Assembly (NCBI RefSeq): GCF_001465875.1
Contig: NZ_LN901324.1
Coordinates: 682,001 to 746,000, forward strand
DNA from: Legionella saoudiensis
GTDB lineage: Bacteria; Pseudomonadota; Gammaproteobacteria; Legionellales; Legionellaceae
Reading direction: 5' to 3'
DNA: 64,000 bases
The translations under genes were made by a program, and so were the position numbers. Shown one piece after another: positions 28,770 to 38,831 of this stretch. The notes under the pieces were generated by a model, which ran no database searches, had not been told where the DNA came from, and worked only from the letters and a program-made list of their open reading frames with translations. Numbering within the stretch: the stretch's first letter is position 1; the number at the start of each line of letters is the position of its first letter.

Positions 28770-29246
28770 CTAAGAAAACGTATCATCGTAATTTGCGCGT
28801 TTTACTATGTCTGTAAGATAGTTATTAATCTCTATAGGTATACCATTTTCCGATAAAGATTGTTTAAAAAAGCTCTTTGCAGCCTCTAAATTTTCTTGGT
28901 CGAGCACTATAAAGTCAAGAATAGTACTGCCGCTCTTAATGGTATATATAAATCTCCATTGTCGGTTTAATTTTATGTGATGATTTTTTATGAGCCAGGG
29001 TCTGGAAAGAGGAAACTCAATTTTCTTAAAGTTAATTATTCTCATTACAGAATTTATTGTACTATTTGAAAGCTTTATTTTTATTCCTCTAGTCGCTGCT
29101 AGATACTCTAATTGTGATCTATTTAAAGGGTAGGTTATATGCCATTTTACTAATGGGATCAGAATACATCGCAGGTATGTACGTTTTTTAAAATAATAAT
29201 AAATGGTGGTAATTAAAAAAATAATAAAGTTTAAATTTAAGTGCAT
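28770..29246 (-). pseudogene. Degenerate IS6-family transposase remnant
   Basis: A 158-residue frame that aligns in order with the first two thirds of IS6-family transposases: LVKWHITYPLNRSQLEYLAATRGIKI matches the N-terminal helix-turn-helix region, and HIKLNRQWRFIYTIKSGSTILDFIV with LEAAKSFFKQSL matches the start of the DDE core. The first catalytic aspartate (normally in W-x-x-DETY-x-K) is replaced here by WLIKNHHIK, the expected second-aspartate region reads EINNYLTDIV, and the C-terminal third is missing. It cannot be an active DDE enzyme. It lies between two copies of the DnaA-box element. The long open frame leaves a repurposed DNA-binding protein possible. Confidence 0.7.
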
Positions 29247-29351
29247 AGTAATAGGAGTTGTAGGTGCTAAAAATTATAGTATAGCTGAGTGACCTGCATA
29301 GGTTGGTTATTAATAATCTCTCATTTTTTATAAATTTAATATAAATGCTAA

Positions 29352-29577
29352 GTCAAGACTGTTTTTTATTTTTTTCTTTGTTATTATATCCAACCCGCTG
29401 TGCCATCTTTCCCTACCACGCTTTGTGGATAACTTTTTTAGCTACTTCTGGGCCTTCTTCCAATTAATAACTTCAACTCTTTGCTTAAATCCTTTGCTGG
29501 TGCGACTTTTATCTTCTATTCTATGATTAACGTTTTTAAGTTTTATCCACAAAATCTGTGGATAACCTTGTGTATAG
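29352..29577 (+). repeat. DnaA-box element, copy 2 (upstream of rlmD-relA)
   Basis: The same architecture as copy 1: GTCAAGACTG at 29352, extended -10-like TGTTATTAT with its hexamer exactly 30 nt on (29382-29387), TGTGGATAA at 29424-29432, inverted pair TTATCCACA (29543-29551) and TGTGGATAA (29557-29565), and TGTGTATAG at 29569-29577. It fills much of the 542-nt gap before rlmD, whose start is 211 nt beyond the last box. The rest of the gap, 29578-29788, is AT-rich and I see only a GAGAAG ribosome site near its end. Confidence 0.87.
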
Positions 29578-29788
29578 TGTTGTGAATTACTTGATTAATC
29601 AGTTTGTTTTTGGCTTGTGTCAAAATTTAACATTCAAGAGGTTAAGACAGCAGAACAGAATAAGTGATATTTAATTGCCCACTATGAATTCGTGATTGAC
29701 AAATTATCATGACAAATAGGCTGCGGATATGATACCCTTGCAACTTGTATTTCCTTGATTAAAAAACACATTTGTTGAGAAGAAATTC

Positions 29789-31123
29789 ATGAGAAGAACT
29801 CGTTCCAAACCTAATCCCACGCCACAGACAGCGCAAATCGTTAATTTAAGCCATGATGGAAAAGGTGTGGCTCGTATCAATGGTAAAGCTACCTTTATTC
29901 AAGGTGCTTTACCGGGTGAAACCGTAGAATTTCAATATACCCGTGTGAAAAAGGATTTTGATGAAGGGCAATTATTATCTGTAATTGATGCATCTGCTTT
30001 ACGTGTCGAGCCCAAATGCGCACATTATGCGATGTGTGGTGGTTGTTCCTTGCAACATCTAAGTGAAAAAGAGCAAATCCATTTTAAGCAAGAGCAATTA
30101 ATTGATTTATTGGCTCGTTATGGCCATACTCAGCCTCAAAGTGTATTACCGCCTTTAGTCGCCAATCACTGGAATTATCGGAACAAGGCACGTTTAAGCG
30201 TACGCTATGTGGATAAGAAGCAATCGTCAATGGTGGGTTTTAGAGAGCGAAATAATCCACGATATATTGCTGAAATTACTCAGTGTCCTGTGTTAAATGC
30301 CCGATTGGATCAAGATATTATCCCCTTAAGAAATTTAATTAATTCTATGGAAGATAAATACTGCATTGCCCAAATTGAAGTGGCAGCCGGTGACGATGAG
30401 ATTGGTCTTATCTTTCGTAATTTATCTACATTAACGGCGGATGATGAATTAAGGATTAAAAAGTTTGCTGAAGATTATCACTATAAGATTTTTTTACAAC
30501 CAGCTGGTCCTGATAGCGTATATTGTTTTTATCCACCTAATTCAGGTGATTATTTAACTTATAGCTTACCTGACTACCAAATAACCTACTCATTTCATCC
30601 CACTGACTTTACTCAGGTGAACGCAGAGCTAAATCGCTCAATGGTAGCGCTTGCATTGGAGCTAATGGACTTAAAAAGTACAGATGTCGTGCTAGACTTA
30701 TTTTGTGGACTAGGCAATTTTTCACTTCCTATGGCCAAATTTTGCTCCAAAGTATTAGGGGTTGAGGGAAGCGAAGCAATGGTTGAACGAGCCTATATGA
30801 ACGCTAAATTAAACCATCTGGATAATGTAAGCTTTTATGCAGCTAATTTAGATGATGTTCAGGAGGTACAAAAACTAGTGCAGCAACCTTGCAATAAAAT
30901 TTTAATAGATCCTCCTCGTTCTGGAGCCTTGGAAATTGTGAAGCAAATTGATGCATTAAACCCCGAACGTATTGTTTATGTGTCATGTAATCCCGTAACA
31001 TTAGCAAGAGATACTGATATTTTAGTAAACCAAAAAGGTTATGTCTTGATTAAAGCAGGTGTTATGGATATGTTTCCTCATACTGCTCATGTTGAGTCAA
31101 TCGCGTTGTTTGAAAAAGGATAA
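29789..31123 (+). CDS. rlmD: 23S rRNA (uracil(1939)-C5)-methyltransferase
   Basis: RlmD (RumA) methylates U1939 of 23S rRNA using SAM. The 444-residue protein begins with a TRAM RNA-binding domain ([18 protein letters not shown], about residues 16-33), carries the four iron-sulfur cysteines (C78, C84 and C87 in [15 protein letters not shown], and C162 in ITQCPVL), and ends with the methyltransferase core: [23 protein letters not shown] and the catalytic cysteine in [20 protein letters not shown] precedes the ATG. relA starts 5 nt after it, so the DnaA-box element upstream may control both. Confidence 0.94.
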   Translation: MRRTRSKPNPTPQTAQIVNLSHDGKGVARINGKATFIQGALPGETVEFQYTRVKKDFDEGQLLSVIDASALRVEPKCAHYAMCGGCSLQHLSEKEQIHFKQEQLIDLLARYGHTQPQSVLPPLVANHWNYRNKARLSVRYVDKKQSSMVGFRERNNPRYIAEITQCPVLNARLDQDIIPLRNLINSMEDKYCIAQIEVAAGDDEIGLIFRNLSTLTADDELRIKKFAEDYHYKIFLQPAGPDSVYCFYPPNSGDYLTYSLPDYQITYSFHPTDFTQVNAELNRSMVALALELMDLKSTDVVLDLFCGLGNFSLPMAKFCSKVLGVEGSEAMVERAYMNAKLNHLDNVSFYAANLDDVQEVQKLVQQPCNKILIDPPRSGALEIVKQIDALNPERIVYVSCNPVTLARDTDILVNQKGYVLIKAGVMDMFPHTAHVESIALFEKG

Positions 31124-31128
31124 TACTC

Positions 31129-33333
31129 ATGGTTAGAGTCAAAGATACTGTTCCCCTGGCTGCGGATGGCAGCATTGATGTTAATTTATGGTTACATCAA
31201 CTTGGTGCTAAAGGTTATTTGGACAGTATTGAACTCATTCGCAATGCCTGTGCTTTAAGCCAATTATCAGGGCAGGATCATGCTACCGAAACGGGGCACT
31301 CCTGTTTGCAACAAGGTTTGGAAATGGCTGATCTGCTTGCAGATCTTGAGGTTGATCCGGAAACATTAGCTGCAGCAATTATTTTTGAAAACGTTCATTA
31401 TGCTGATTTATCACTTGATGATGTCGAGGAACAGTTAGGCACTAATATTGCCAAGCTGGTAAAGGGTATTGAGCGCATGAGCGCGATGCATAGCTTCCAA
31501 GCGTTGAACAAATACCCACAAAATAAACATCAAATTGATAATATCCGAAAAATGTTATTGGCGATGGTTGATGATGTTCGCGTCGTTTTAATCAAATTAG
31601 CAGAACGCTTATGCATTCTAAGGGCAACGGCGCATTTACCTGAAGAGTTATGTATTCAATTGGCTACTGAAGCCATGGAAATTTATGCCCCCTTAGCAAA
31701 TCGTTTAGGAATAGGGGCTATAAAATGGGAAATGGAGGATTTGGCTTTTCGCCATTTGCATCCAGCCGATTATAAAGCCATTGCTAAGGGATTAAAAGCG
31801 AAGCGTTTGGAGCGCGATAGTTTTGTGAATGACATCGTTGCCCAATTAAATGAACAGATCAAATGCAGTGGTATTGAGCATTTTGCAGTGTATGGGCGTT
31901 CTAAGCATATTCACAGTATTTATAAAAAAATGAAGCGTAAAAACGTTGCATTGGATGAAATTTATGATGCAACAGCAGTACGGGTTTTGGTAGAAACAGA
32001 TCACCAATGCTATGAAGTATTAGGAATGGTACATACTTTATGGAAGCAAATTCCAGCCGAGTTTGATGATTACATCATTAATCCTAAAGCGAATGGATAT
32101 CAGTCCTTGCACACGGCTGTTGAAGGCCCTGAAGGACGAGTATTTGAAGTACAAATCAGAACCTTCCATATGCATGATTTGGCAGAAATGGGTGTGGCCG
32201 CGCATTGGAAATATAAAGAAGGTGGCGTAACTCATAAAGAAAGTCATGAGCGCAAAATTGAATGGCTACGCGATGTATTAGCATGGCATAGGGAAATGGC
32301 CAGTAATAAAGGTGTTCCTGAAAGTACAACCACAGAGTTTCTTGAGGACAGAGTTTATGTATTTACACCTGATGGTGATGTTTTAGACTTGCCCCAGGGA
32401 GTAACACCTTTAGATTTCGCTTACCATGTACATAGTGATCTGGGACATCGTTGCCGTGGTGCGCGTATTAATGGTCATATTGTGCCGCTTACTTATCAAT
32501 TAAAAACAGGAGATAAGGTTGAGGTTTTAACCGGCAAGCAAATTAAACCTTCACGGGATTGGATTAATCCCCATTTAAATTATTTAAAAACATCTCGAGC
32601 CAAGGCCAAAGTATTACATTGGTTTAAGATGCAAGATTATGAGCGTAATTTGCAAGAGGGGCGCGAATTATTAGATAAGGAATTGAAATCCTTAGGGATT
32701 AAATCCGATAAGCTTAACGAAGTTGTTAGTGCGTTGCATTTTAAAAAGCTTGATGATCTGTATGCTAATTTAGGACGTGGGGATATTAAAATAGGGCAAA
32801 TTATTAATAAACTTGCTCCTCCGCAAACGTCTGAAATAAACCTTGATAAGTTTGTCAGAGCTCAAGGAAAACCTGAGGTTACTGGAAGCGATTTACGTAT
32901 TGAAGGGGTAGGAAATTTACTTACTTTCATGGCGCGCTGCTGTCAGCCTGTACCTGGAGACAATGTGATTGGTTACATCACAATTGGCCGAGGGGTTTCC
33001 GTACACCGTCAGGATTGTCCTAACATTATTCATGCAAGTGAGCGACAAAAACAGCGCTTTTTACAGGTAAGCTGGGGAAGCGCTACTCGTGAAAACTATG
33101 TTGTAGATATTTTGATTAAAGCCTTTAATCGTTCTGAGTTATTAAAGGATGTAACCTCATTACTGGCGAATGAGAAAGCGCATGTTTATGCATTACAAAC
33201 TCAAAGTAATAAGCATGAAAACATGACGTTTATCACATTGACAGTTGATATTGATGGCTTAAGTAGTCTGTCACGACTTTTGGCGAAGTTGATGCAAATT
33301 CCCAATGTTTTAGAAGCGAGAAGGCAGGTTTAA
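31129..33333 (+). CDS. relA: (p)ppGpp synthetase RelA
   Basis: The ribosome-associated stringent-response synthetase that makes (p)ppGpp on amino-acid starvation. The 734-residue protein has a degenerate hydrolase domain (IFENVHYADLSLDDVEEQLG around residue 85, with no intact HD pair), which marks the monofunctional RelA type, then a synthetase domain (YGRSKHIHSIYKKMKRK near 258; DYIINPKANGYQSLHTAV near 318), a TGS domain (EDRVYVFTPDGDVLDLPQG near 407), a conserved-cysteine/zinc region (ARCCQPVPGDNVIGYIT near 602) and a C-terminal ACT domain. SpoT is not in the window. Confidence 0.96.
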   Translation: MVRVKDTVPLAADGSIDVNLWLHQLGAKGYLDSIELIRNACALSQLSGQDHATETGHSCLQQGLEMADLLADLEVDPETLAAAIIFENVHYADLSLDDVEEQLGTNIAKLVKGIERMSAMHSFQALNKYPQNKHQIDNIRKMLLAMVDDVRVVLIKLAERLCILRATAHLPEELCIQLATEAMEIYAPLANRLGIGAIKWEMEDLAFRHLHPADYKAIAKGLKAKRLERDSFVNDIVAQLNEQIKCSGIEHFAVYGRSKHIHSIYKKMKRKNVALDEIYDATAVRVLVETDHQCYEVLGMVHTLWKQIPAEFDDYIINPKANGYQSLHTAVEGPEGRVFEVQIRTFHMHDLAEMGVAAHWKYKEGGVTHKESHERKIEWLRDVLAWHREMASNKGVPESTTTEFLEDRVYVFTPDGDVLDLPQGVTPLDFAYHVHSDLGHRCRGARINGHIVPLTYQLKTGDKVEVLTGKQIKPSRDWINPHLNYLKTSRAKAKVLHWFKMQDYERNLQEGRELLDKELKSLGIKSDKLNEVVSALHFKKLDDLYANLGRGDIKIGQIINKLAPPQTSEINLDKFVRAQGKPEVTGSDLRIEGVGNLLTFMARCCQPVPGDNVIGYITIGRGVSVHRQDCPNIIHASERQKQRFLQVSWGSATRENYVVDILIKAFNRSELLKDVTSLLANEKAHVYALQTQSNKHENMTFITLTVDIDGLSSLSRLLAKLMQIPNVLEARRQV

Positions 33334-33338
33334 ATAAG

Positions 33339-33365
33339 TGTAGCCAGGTTGATTGCCCGGCTACA
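33339..33365. terminator. Hairpin between convergent relA and Mth938-like gene
   Basis: TGTAGCC (33339-33345) and GGCTACA (33359-33365) can pair, extended inward by AGG/CCC-type bases, in the 32-nt gap between two convergent genes. A-rich sequence follows on the plus strand, giving a T-run for the minus-strand transcript after the hairpin only if read upstream; it is best seen as a bidirectional stop or REP-like hairpin. Confidence 0.5.
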
Positions 33366-33731
33366 TTAAAAAATAAACCCCGCGACTACGGCTCTTTGCT
33401 CACTTAATAAGACATTATATGTTCTGGAGGCGGCGCCAATGGACATGCATTCAATCCCAATTCGATGCTGCGATAGGGTACTGATAATGGACATAGGGGG
33501 GAATTTGCCTGTGTGTTCATGACCGATAATCACCACTTCTGGATTAAATTGCATTAACTTCTGCAAATACTGCTCATCAATGGCTTGAATATCATGAATT
33601 GCTAGATCAGTGATGACTTCTTCTTTAGAAACAATTAGACTTCGCTCATAAACAATCGAATTAATCTGAACTTGATTTTCACTGTAAGCTTGCACCGCAT
33701 TTTTTTCTGCTGCTTCTAAATTAATATTCAT
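33366..33731 (-). CDS. Mth938-like (NDUFAF3/DUF498) domain protein
   Basis: A 121-residue single-domain protein of the Mth938/NDUFAF3 family. The motif [14 protein letters not shown] (about residues 65-78) corresponds to the family's conserved LLIGTG(x)nFPP region, and [28 protein letters not shown] to its C-terminus with the R-T-YN-L pattern. Eukaryotic NDUFAF3 helps assemble respiratory complex I; the bacterial role is not known. It is convergent with relA and divergent from the aminotransferase gene, with starts only about 60 nt apart. Confidence 0.85.
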   Translation of the reverse strand: MNINLEAAEKNAVQAYSENQVQINSIVYERSLIVSKEEVITDLAIHDIQAIDEQYLQKLMQFNPEVVIIGHEHTGKFPPMSIISTLSQHRIGIECMSIGAASRTYNVLLSEQRAVVAGFIF

Positions 33732-33789
33732 GGTTTTCGATGATTCGTTGAGTTATAGTGGCTACGAGTATACTACAGAGGTCAATATT

Positions 33790-34980
33790 ATGAGTCAATT
33801 TCCCCGCATTAAACGGTTACCACCTTATGTTTTTAATACGATGACCCAATTAAAAATGGAAGCACGAGCGCGCGGAGAGGATATTATTGATTTTGGCATG
33901 GGAAATCCCGATCAACCCACACCTCCTCATATTGTCAACAAGCTCATTGAAGTGGTGCAAAGACCGGATACACATCGTTATTCTATGTCCAAAGGAATAC
34001 CGCGATTAAGACGCGCAATGGCATCTTGGTATCATCGTAACTATGATGTTCATTTAGATAGTGAAACCCAAATTTTAGCAACTATTGGTTCTAAAGAGGG
34101 GCTCGCGCATTTAGCTTTAGCGATTAGTGGGCCAGGTGATACGATATTAGTTCCTGATCCCGCCTATCCAATTCATACCTATGGGTTTATCATTGCTGGG
34201 GCAAACGTAAAGCAAATTCCGTTAATTGATGAAATGCAGTTTTTAGATTCAGTTGAAGAAACGATTAATAGCAGTTGGCCTAAGCCTAAAGCGCTCGTAA
34301 TCAATTTTCCGGCAAACCCCAGTACTCATTGTGTTGATTACCCATTTTTTGAGAAGGTTATTGAATTAGGTAAAAAGCATGGCATTTGGATTATCCATGA
34401 TATTGCTTATGCGGATATCGTATTCGATGGATATAAAGCACCTTCCATATTGCAAGTGCCTGGAGCTACAGACATTGCTATAGAAACCTATTCAATGTCT
34501 AAGTCATACAATATGCCGGGTTGGCGCGTGGGTTTTGCTTGCGGAAATACTGAATTGGTGGCAGCGTTAACGCGCATTAAATCTTATTTAGATTATGGTA
34601 CGTTTACTCCGATTCAAGTTGCAGCAATTGCCGCCTTAGAAGGTTCAGACGATTGCGTTGAGGAAATTAGAGTCCTTTATGAAAAACGCCGAGATGTACT
34701 GTGTGAAGGGTTAAATGCCATCGGTTGGCAAGTTACCAAACCTAAGGCGACGATGTTTGTCTGGGCCCCCATTCCTGCTCATTATGCATCAATGGGATCG
34801 CTAGAGTTTAGCAAATACTTACTCAAAGAGGCGCAAGTTGCCGTATCTCCAGGTATTGGTTTTGGCCAACAAGGGGATGGTTTTGTTCGTTTTGGGTTGA
34901 TTGAAAATAAGGGCCGTACGCGTCAAGCCTTAAGGAATTTAAAAGCCATGTTCCGTCGAGATGGATTAATCAGCGCCTAA
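33790..34980 (+). CDS. alaC: Alanine/glutamate-pyruvate-type aminotransferase AlaC
   Basis: A 396-residue class I PLP aminotransferase close to AlaC, which interconverts pyruvate and alanine with glutamate. Signatures are [15 protein letters not shown] (about residues 32-46), [13 protein letters not shown] (about 168), [17 protein letters not shown] (about 203) and the PLP lysine in [17 protein letters not shown] (about 241). The ATG at 33790 has AGAGG upstream; the in-frame start at 33730 overlaps the divergent gene. Some annotators assign this clade to LL-diaminopimelate aminotransferase, but AlaC fits better by motif order. Confidence 0.88.
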   Translation: MSQFPRIKRLPPYVFNTMTQLKMEARARGEDIIDFGMGNPDQPTPPHIVNKLIEVVQRPDTHRYSMSKGIPRLRRAMASWYHRNYDVHLDSETQILATIGSKEGLAHLALAISGPGDTILVPDPAYPIHTYGFIIAGANVKQIPLIDEMQFLDSVEETINSSWPKPKALVINFPANPSTHCVDYPFFEKVIELGKKHGIWIIHDIAYADIVFDGYKAPSILQVPGATDIAIETYSMSKSYNMPGWRVGFACGNTELVAALTRIKSYLDYGTFTPIQVAAIAALEGSDDCVEEIRVLYEKRRDVLCEGLNAIGWQVTKPKATMFVWAPIPAHYASMGSLEFSKYLLKEAQVAVSPGIGFGQQGDGFVRFGLIENKGRTRQALRNLKAMFRRDGLISA

Positions 34981-35001
34981 CGTTCTAGTAAGAGACATTT
35001 C

Positions 35002-35811
35002 ATGCACCTTATTATTAATTCTGAGTGCAGTTCTATTCCTGAAGGAGTAAAACCCTTAAACTCAGAAGGAACTGCTTTACTTAATTTATTATACTGCCTT
35101 GGCTATGATCCAGCCGATCCCCCTTTAGGTGATTTGCTGCGAAAAGTTCATCAACTCGAGGGTGATTGGTTTGTTGCCAGCCCAATTTATTGGCAAGCAA
35201 GTCATAATGATGCACTCATTTTGGCAACCGGAAAGGACTTAGAGCTAAACGAGTCTGAAATTAAGCCTTGGTTTGAGCTTTTTGCAGGTTATTTTGCTGA
35301 AGAAGAGATAACTTTGCATTATCATGATGCGGAAACTTGGCTTATTCAAGACCCTAAAAAGCGCGCTCTGAAAGCAAAACCAGTATATCAGTTAGTGAAT
35401 AAGTCATTGATGCCTGAGCTGGCACAATTGGATGAGCACTTATTTTGGCAGCGGTTTGTTACTGAATCGCAAATGCTTTTCGCATCAAAACCTAATTCGA
35501 CTGCAGCTAATGGTTTATGGCCTTGGGGTAATGCAAAACTTACTGCCCCTAAAACAACAACAGTTTGTGCTGATGCTGCTTTTTTGCCTTTAGCAAAGCA
35601 ATGCAATGCAAATGCCACTTTATACAGTCCTGAAGTAAACCTCAAAGAATACGAGATCGTTTTGATAAGTGAATATTCTATGCTTAGCTCGCAGCACCAA
35701 GAGGCACTAGCAAAGCAACCTGCTCAATGGTATTGGAATAATGTAGCATATAGTAATCATTGCGATAACTGGTTTACTCGCTTATGGAGAAAATTGATTC
35801 ATGCAAATTAA
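35002..35811 (+). CDS. COG4255-like protein upstream of recJ
   Basis: A 269-residue soluble protein resembling the uncharacterised COG4255 family, often placed near recJ and sometimes mis-named phosphoglycerate mutase. Seen features: an N-terminal INSECSSIPEG segment, a central LEGDWFVASPIYWQASHNDA, and a NGLWPWGNAKL motif (about residue 170) typical of the family. No catalytic residues can be named. It starts 21 nt after alaC and overlaps recJ by 11 nt, so it is probably translated from the same mRNA. Function unknown. Confidence 0.78.
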   Translation: MHLIINSECSSIPEGVKPLNSEGTALLNLLYCLGYDPADPPLGDLLRKVHQLEGDWFVASPIYWQASHNDALILATGKDLELNESEIKPWFELFAGYFAEEEITLHYHDAETWLIQDPKKRALKAKPVYQLVNKSLMPELAQLDEHLFWQRFVTESQMLFASKPNSTAANGLWPWGNAKLTAPKTTTVCADAAFLPLAKQCNANATLYSPEVNLKEYEIVLISEYSMLSSQHQEALAKQPAQWYWNNVAYSNHCDNWFTRLWRKLIHAN

Positions 35812-37540
35812 GCGACGCCCTCAACCTGAACATCTATTAAACTTACCCAACACCCCCGGGGTACTAAAAAGAATCTATGCGGCACGAGGAATTACTGACG
35901 CTGCTCAGTTGGATAAACAATTACAAACCTTGCTGCCGTTTAATTTATTAAAAGGTATTGATGCTGCATGTTTACGCTTAGAGAAGGCTTTGCGTGAACA
36001 ACAGCGTATTTTAATTATTGGCGATTTCGATGCAGATGGGGCTACATCAACCGCTGTTGCGATTACGGCACTCCGGGCAATGGGGGCTCAGTTCATTGAT
36101 TATTTGGTTCCTAATCGTTTTGAGTTTGGCTATGGATTAACTCCGCAAATTGTAGAAGTTGCAAGTAAATGGCGTCCAGGTTTAATTATTACAGTCGATA
36201 ATGGAATTGCCAGCTTTGATGGAGTAGAAAAAGCCAATCAATTAGGGATTGATGTATTAGTTACGGATCACCATTTGCCGGCAGATAAAGTGCCTGATGC
36301 CTGTGCTATTGTTAATCCCAACCAAAAGGGTTGTGCTTTTCCCAGCAAGTCAATTGCAGGCGTTGGGGTAATTTTTTACGTCATGCTCGCATTACGTCGG
36401 CATTTAGTAAACGTAGGTTGGTTTGCAGAGATGCAAATCGCTGAACCTAATATGGCGAGCTTTCTTGATTTGGTTGCTTTGGGCACTGTTGCTGATGTGG
36501 TTGGCTTGGATCAAAACAACCGAATTATGGTGAACCAAGGGATGGCTCGTATTCGTCAGGGAAATTGTCGAGATGGGATTAAAGCCCTCATTGAAGTGGC
36601 TGGACGGGAATGTTCGCGATTAAGAGAATCTGATTTAGGTTTTGCTATTGCTCCTCGATTAAATGCTGCAGGAAGGCTTGATGATATGGCCTTGGGAATT
36701 GAATGTTTGATTTCTTCTGATTTGCAGCAAGCCAGAAATTACAGCCAGCAGCTGGACGAATTAAATCAGGAACGCAAGCAAATCGAAACGGAAATGAAAG
36801 AGCAAGCCATGTTAGCTTTGGATAAATTGTCCATGAGTTCTGATTATAAAGGTACTCATTTACCTATCGCTTTATGTCTTTTTGATAAAACTTGGCATCA
36901 AGGGGTTATTGGTATTTTGGCAGGGCGAATGAAAGAACGTTATCACCGACCAGTTATTGCTTTTGCTGAGGTAGGTGATGGGGAACTAAAAGGCTCTGCT
37001 CGTTCTGTACCCGATTTGAATATTCGTGACGTATTAGCTGCGATTGATCGAGATTATCCTGGAGTGATTATTAAGTTTGGGGGCCATGCAATGGCTGCCG
37101 GTTTAAGCATTCATCCGCAGGCCTTGAATGATTTCCGTGAGGCATTAATTGCTGAGGTCGGTAAGCATCTTGATTTATCTCAATGTGAAGGGGAATTGCT
37201 TACTGATGGTCCACTTGCACCCAATGAAATGAACTTAGAAACAGCACAGTTAATTCAACAGGCAGGGCCTTGGGGGCAGCAATTTTCTGAGCCGGTTTTT
37301 GATAATATTTTTGAGGTTTTAGATCAGCGTCTCGTTGGCAAGAACCATTTAAAAATGACCTTAGTTTCTAACCAAGGCGGACAACAGGTTGATGCTATTG
37401 CTTTTAATGTAGATTTAAATGCATGGCCCAATCATCGTGCCAAGTATGTTCATATCGCTTATAAATTAGATATTAATTTTTATCAAGGAAGATCTCGTTT
37501 GCAGTTGATGATTCAAGCGATGAATGTGACCAATGAATAA
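35801..37540 (+). CDS. recJ: Single-stranded-DNA-specific exonuclease RecJ
   Basis: RecJ degrades 5'-ended single-stranded DNA in recombination and repair. The 579-residue protein has the DHH phosphoesterase motifs IIGDFDADGATSTAVA (about residues 69-84), TVDNGIASFDG (about 128), VTDHHLP (about 152) and ALGTVADVVGLD (about 227), then a DHHA1 domain with the FGGHAMAAGLSI motif (about 425) and an OB-fold C-terminus. It overlaps the preceding gene by 11 nt. A hairpin follows its stop. Confidence 0.95.
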   Translation: MQIKRRPQPEHLLNLPNTPGVLKRIYAARGITDAAQLDKQLQTLLPFNLLKGIDAACLRLEKALREQQRILIIGDFDADGATSTAVAITALRAMGAQFIDYLVPNRFEFGYGLTPQIVEVASKWRPGLIITVDNGIASFDGVEKANQLGIDVLVTDHHLPADKVPDACAIVNPNQKGCAFPSKSIAGVGVIFYVMLALRRHLVNVGWFAEMQIAEPNMASFLDLVALGTVADVVGLDQNNRIMVNQGMARIRQGNCRDGIKALIEVAGRECSRLRESDLGFAIAPRLNAAGRLDDMALGIECLISSDLQQARNYSQQLDELNQERKQIETEMKEQAMLALDKLSMSSDYKGTHLPIALCLFDKTWHQGVIGILAGRMKERYHRPVIAFAEVGDGELKGSARSVPDLNIRDVLAAIDRDYPGVIIKFGGHAMAAGLSIHPQALNDFREALIAEVGKHLDLSQCEGELLTDGPLAPNEMNLETAQLIQQAGPWGQQFSEPVFDNIFEVLDQRLVGKNHLKMTLVSNQGGQQVDAIAFNVDLNAWPNHRAKYVHIAYKLDINFYQGRSRLQLMIQAMNVTNE

Positions 37541-37549
37541 TTTTTTAGG

Positions 37550-37581
37550 GTGTAGTCTAGTTGCAAGCAACCAGATTACAC
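37550..37581. terminator. Hairpin after recJ, short member of a palindromic family
   Basis: GTGTAGTCTAGTTGC (37550-37564) and GCAACCAGATTACAC (37567-37581) pair at 13 of 15 positions with a 2-nt loop. A T-rich stretch follows. It could stop recJ transcripts. The arm sequence TGTAG-C-TGGTTGC is the tip of the nested palindrome at 59553-59741. Confidence 0.6.
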
Positions 37582-37639
37582 TATTTTGTACAAAAATCGA
37601 TAATTAAGTTATAATCACCTCTTTTTCCACTAGCCTGCA

Positions 37640-38626
37640 ATGATATCGGACACACTGTTTTCATCTTTGGCAATTGCCCCTATGATCGACTGGACTTACA
37701 GTCATTTTCGCGTTTTCATGCGTATCCTGGCCCCACACTCTCTTTTATATACGGAAATGCAGACTACTGGAGCAATTCAGAATAACCCCCAACGCTCTTT
37801 ACGATTTAACGCACAAGAACACCCCTTAGCATTACAACTTGGAGGCTCCGATCCTCAAGCTCTAGCAGTATCTGCCAAATTAGCGCAGGCAGAGGGCTAT
37901 GATGAAATTAATATTAATTTAGGGTGCCCAAGTGATAAAGTAAAAGCAGGGCATTTTGGCGCTTGTTTGATGGGGCAGCCTGAGCGGGTAGTTGACTGCA
38001 TCAAAGCCATGCGCGATGTAGTGACTATTCCTGTTACAGCAAAAACGAGAATTGGTATTGATGATCAAGACAGTTATCAGTTTTTCAGTGATTTCGTGCA
38101 TCGCTTAGTTGAAGCGGGCAGCCAAAAAATTATTGTGCATGCCCGAAAAGCCTGGCTTAACGGGCTAAGCCCAAAACAAAATCGCACCATTCCTCCAGTT
38201 AATTATGATTTTGTCTACAAAATAAGAAAAGAAATTCCCCATATTCCGGTGGTAATTAATGGCAATATCAAAAGCTATGCAGAAATCAAAGCACATCTTG
38301 AATATGTAGATGGCGTAATGTTAGGGCGTCTGGCTTGTGATAACCCTTATGAGATAGCCAGCATACATCATGCGCTTTATCCGCAAAGCCCCATAATGTT
38401 GCGTAGCCAATTGTTTAGCCAATATAAAGATTATTTACTTACGGAATATCATCGAGGTACAGCTCTAAGTTTATTGGTAAAACCGATATTTAACTTGGTT
38501 TTTGGTTTACCAGGCGCAAGCCAGTGGAAAAAAGCATTAATGCTATTGCTGCAAACTAAAGATTTAACTCTATTAGAACAAGTAAACCATTATTTATTAG
38601 AGATAGAAGAGTCAGTAGTATTATAA
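37640..38626 (+). CDS. dusA: tRNA-dihydrouridine(20/20a) synthase
   Basis: DusA reduces uridines 20 and 20a in the tRNA D-loop using FMN and NADPH. The 328-residue protein has the TIM-barrel start LAIAPMIDWTYSHFRVFMRI, the active-site cysteine in INLGCPSDKVKAGHFGACLM (about residue 95), and the DusA-specific VHARKAWLNGLSPKQNR (about 167), followed by PVVINGNI and DGVMLGRLACDNP for FMN phosphate binding. These motifs separate it from DusB and DusC. It stands alone between recJ and secA. Confidence 0.94.
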   Translation: MISDTLFSSLAIAPMIDWTYSHFRVFMRILAPHSLLYTEMQTTGAIQNNPQRSLRFNAQEHPLALQLGGSDPQALAVSAKLAQAEGYDEININLGCPSDKVKAGHFGACLMGQPERVVDCIKAMRDVVTIPVTAKTRIGIDDQDSYQFFSDFVHRLVEAGSQKIIVHARKAWLNGLSPKQNRTIPPVNYDFVYKIRKEIPHIPVVINGNIKSYAEIKAHLEYVDGVMLGRLACDNPYEIASIHHALYPQSPIMLRSQLFSQYKDYLLTEYHRGTALSLLVKPIFNLVFGLPGASQWKKALMLLLQTKDLTLLEQVNHYLLEIEESVVL

Positions 38627-38831
38627 AAAGACAGCACGTCATCCTGAGGTGATTCTTTTTGTAGGCTTGGGATTGCATGTGAAATTCGCGTTTCCGTGTG
38701 CGAAAATCATCCCATTTGGGTTTAAACTGGCTAAATGTCAGCTGACCCTGATGTTATTCATAGTATTTTCTTCTAATTTTTAGTACATTAACACATTTAT
38801 TATTTAAAACCTTCAGAGGATTGTTTAGGCC

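Noticed and set aside
28549-28773. 74-codon plus-strand frame starting in a DnaA box
   Set aside because: It begins at a GTG that is part of a repeated DnaA box, has no ribosome site and low-complexity content; it is a by-product of the repeat.
28770-29246. Active insertion sequence
   Set aside because: No terminal inverted repeats or target duplication could be seen, the catalytic aspartate is lost and the C-terminus is missing.
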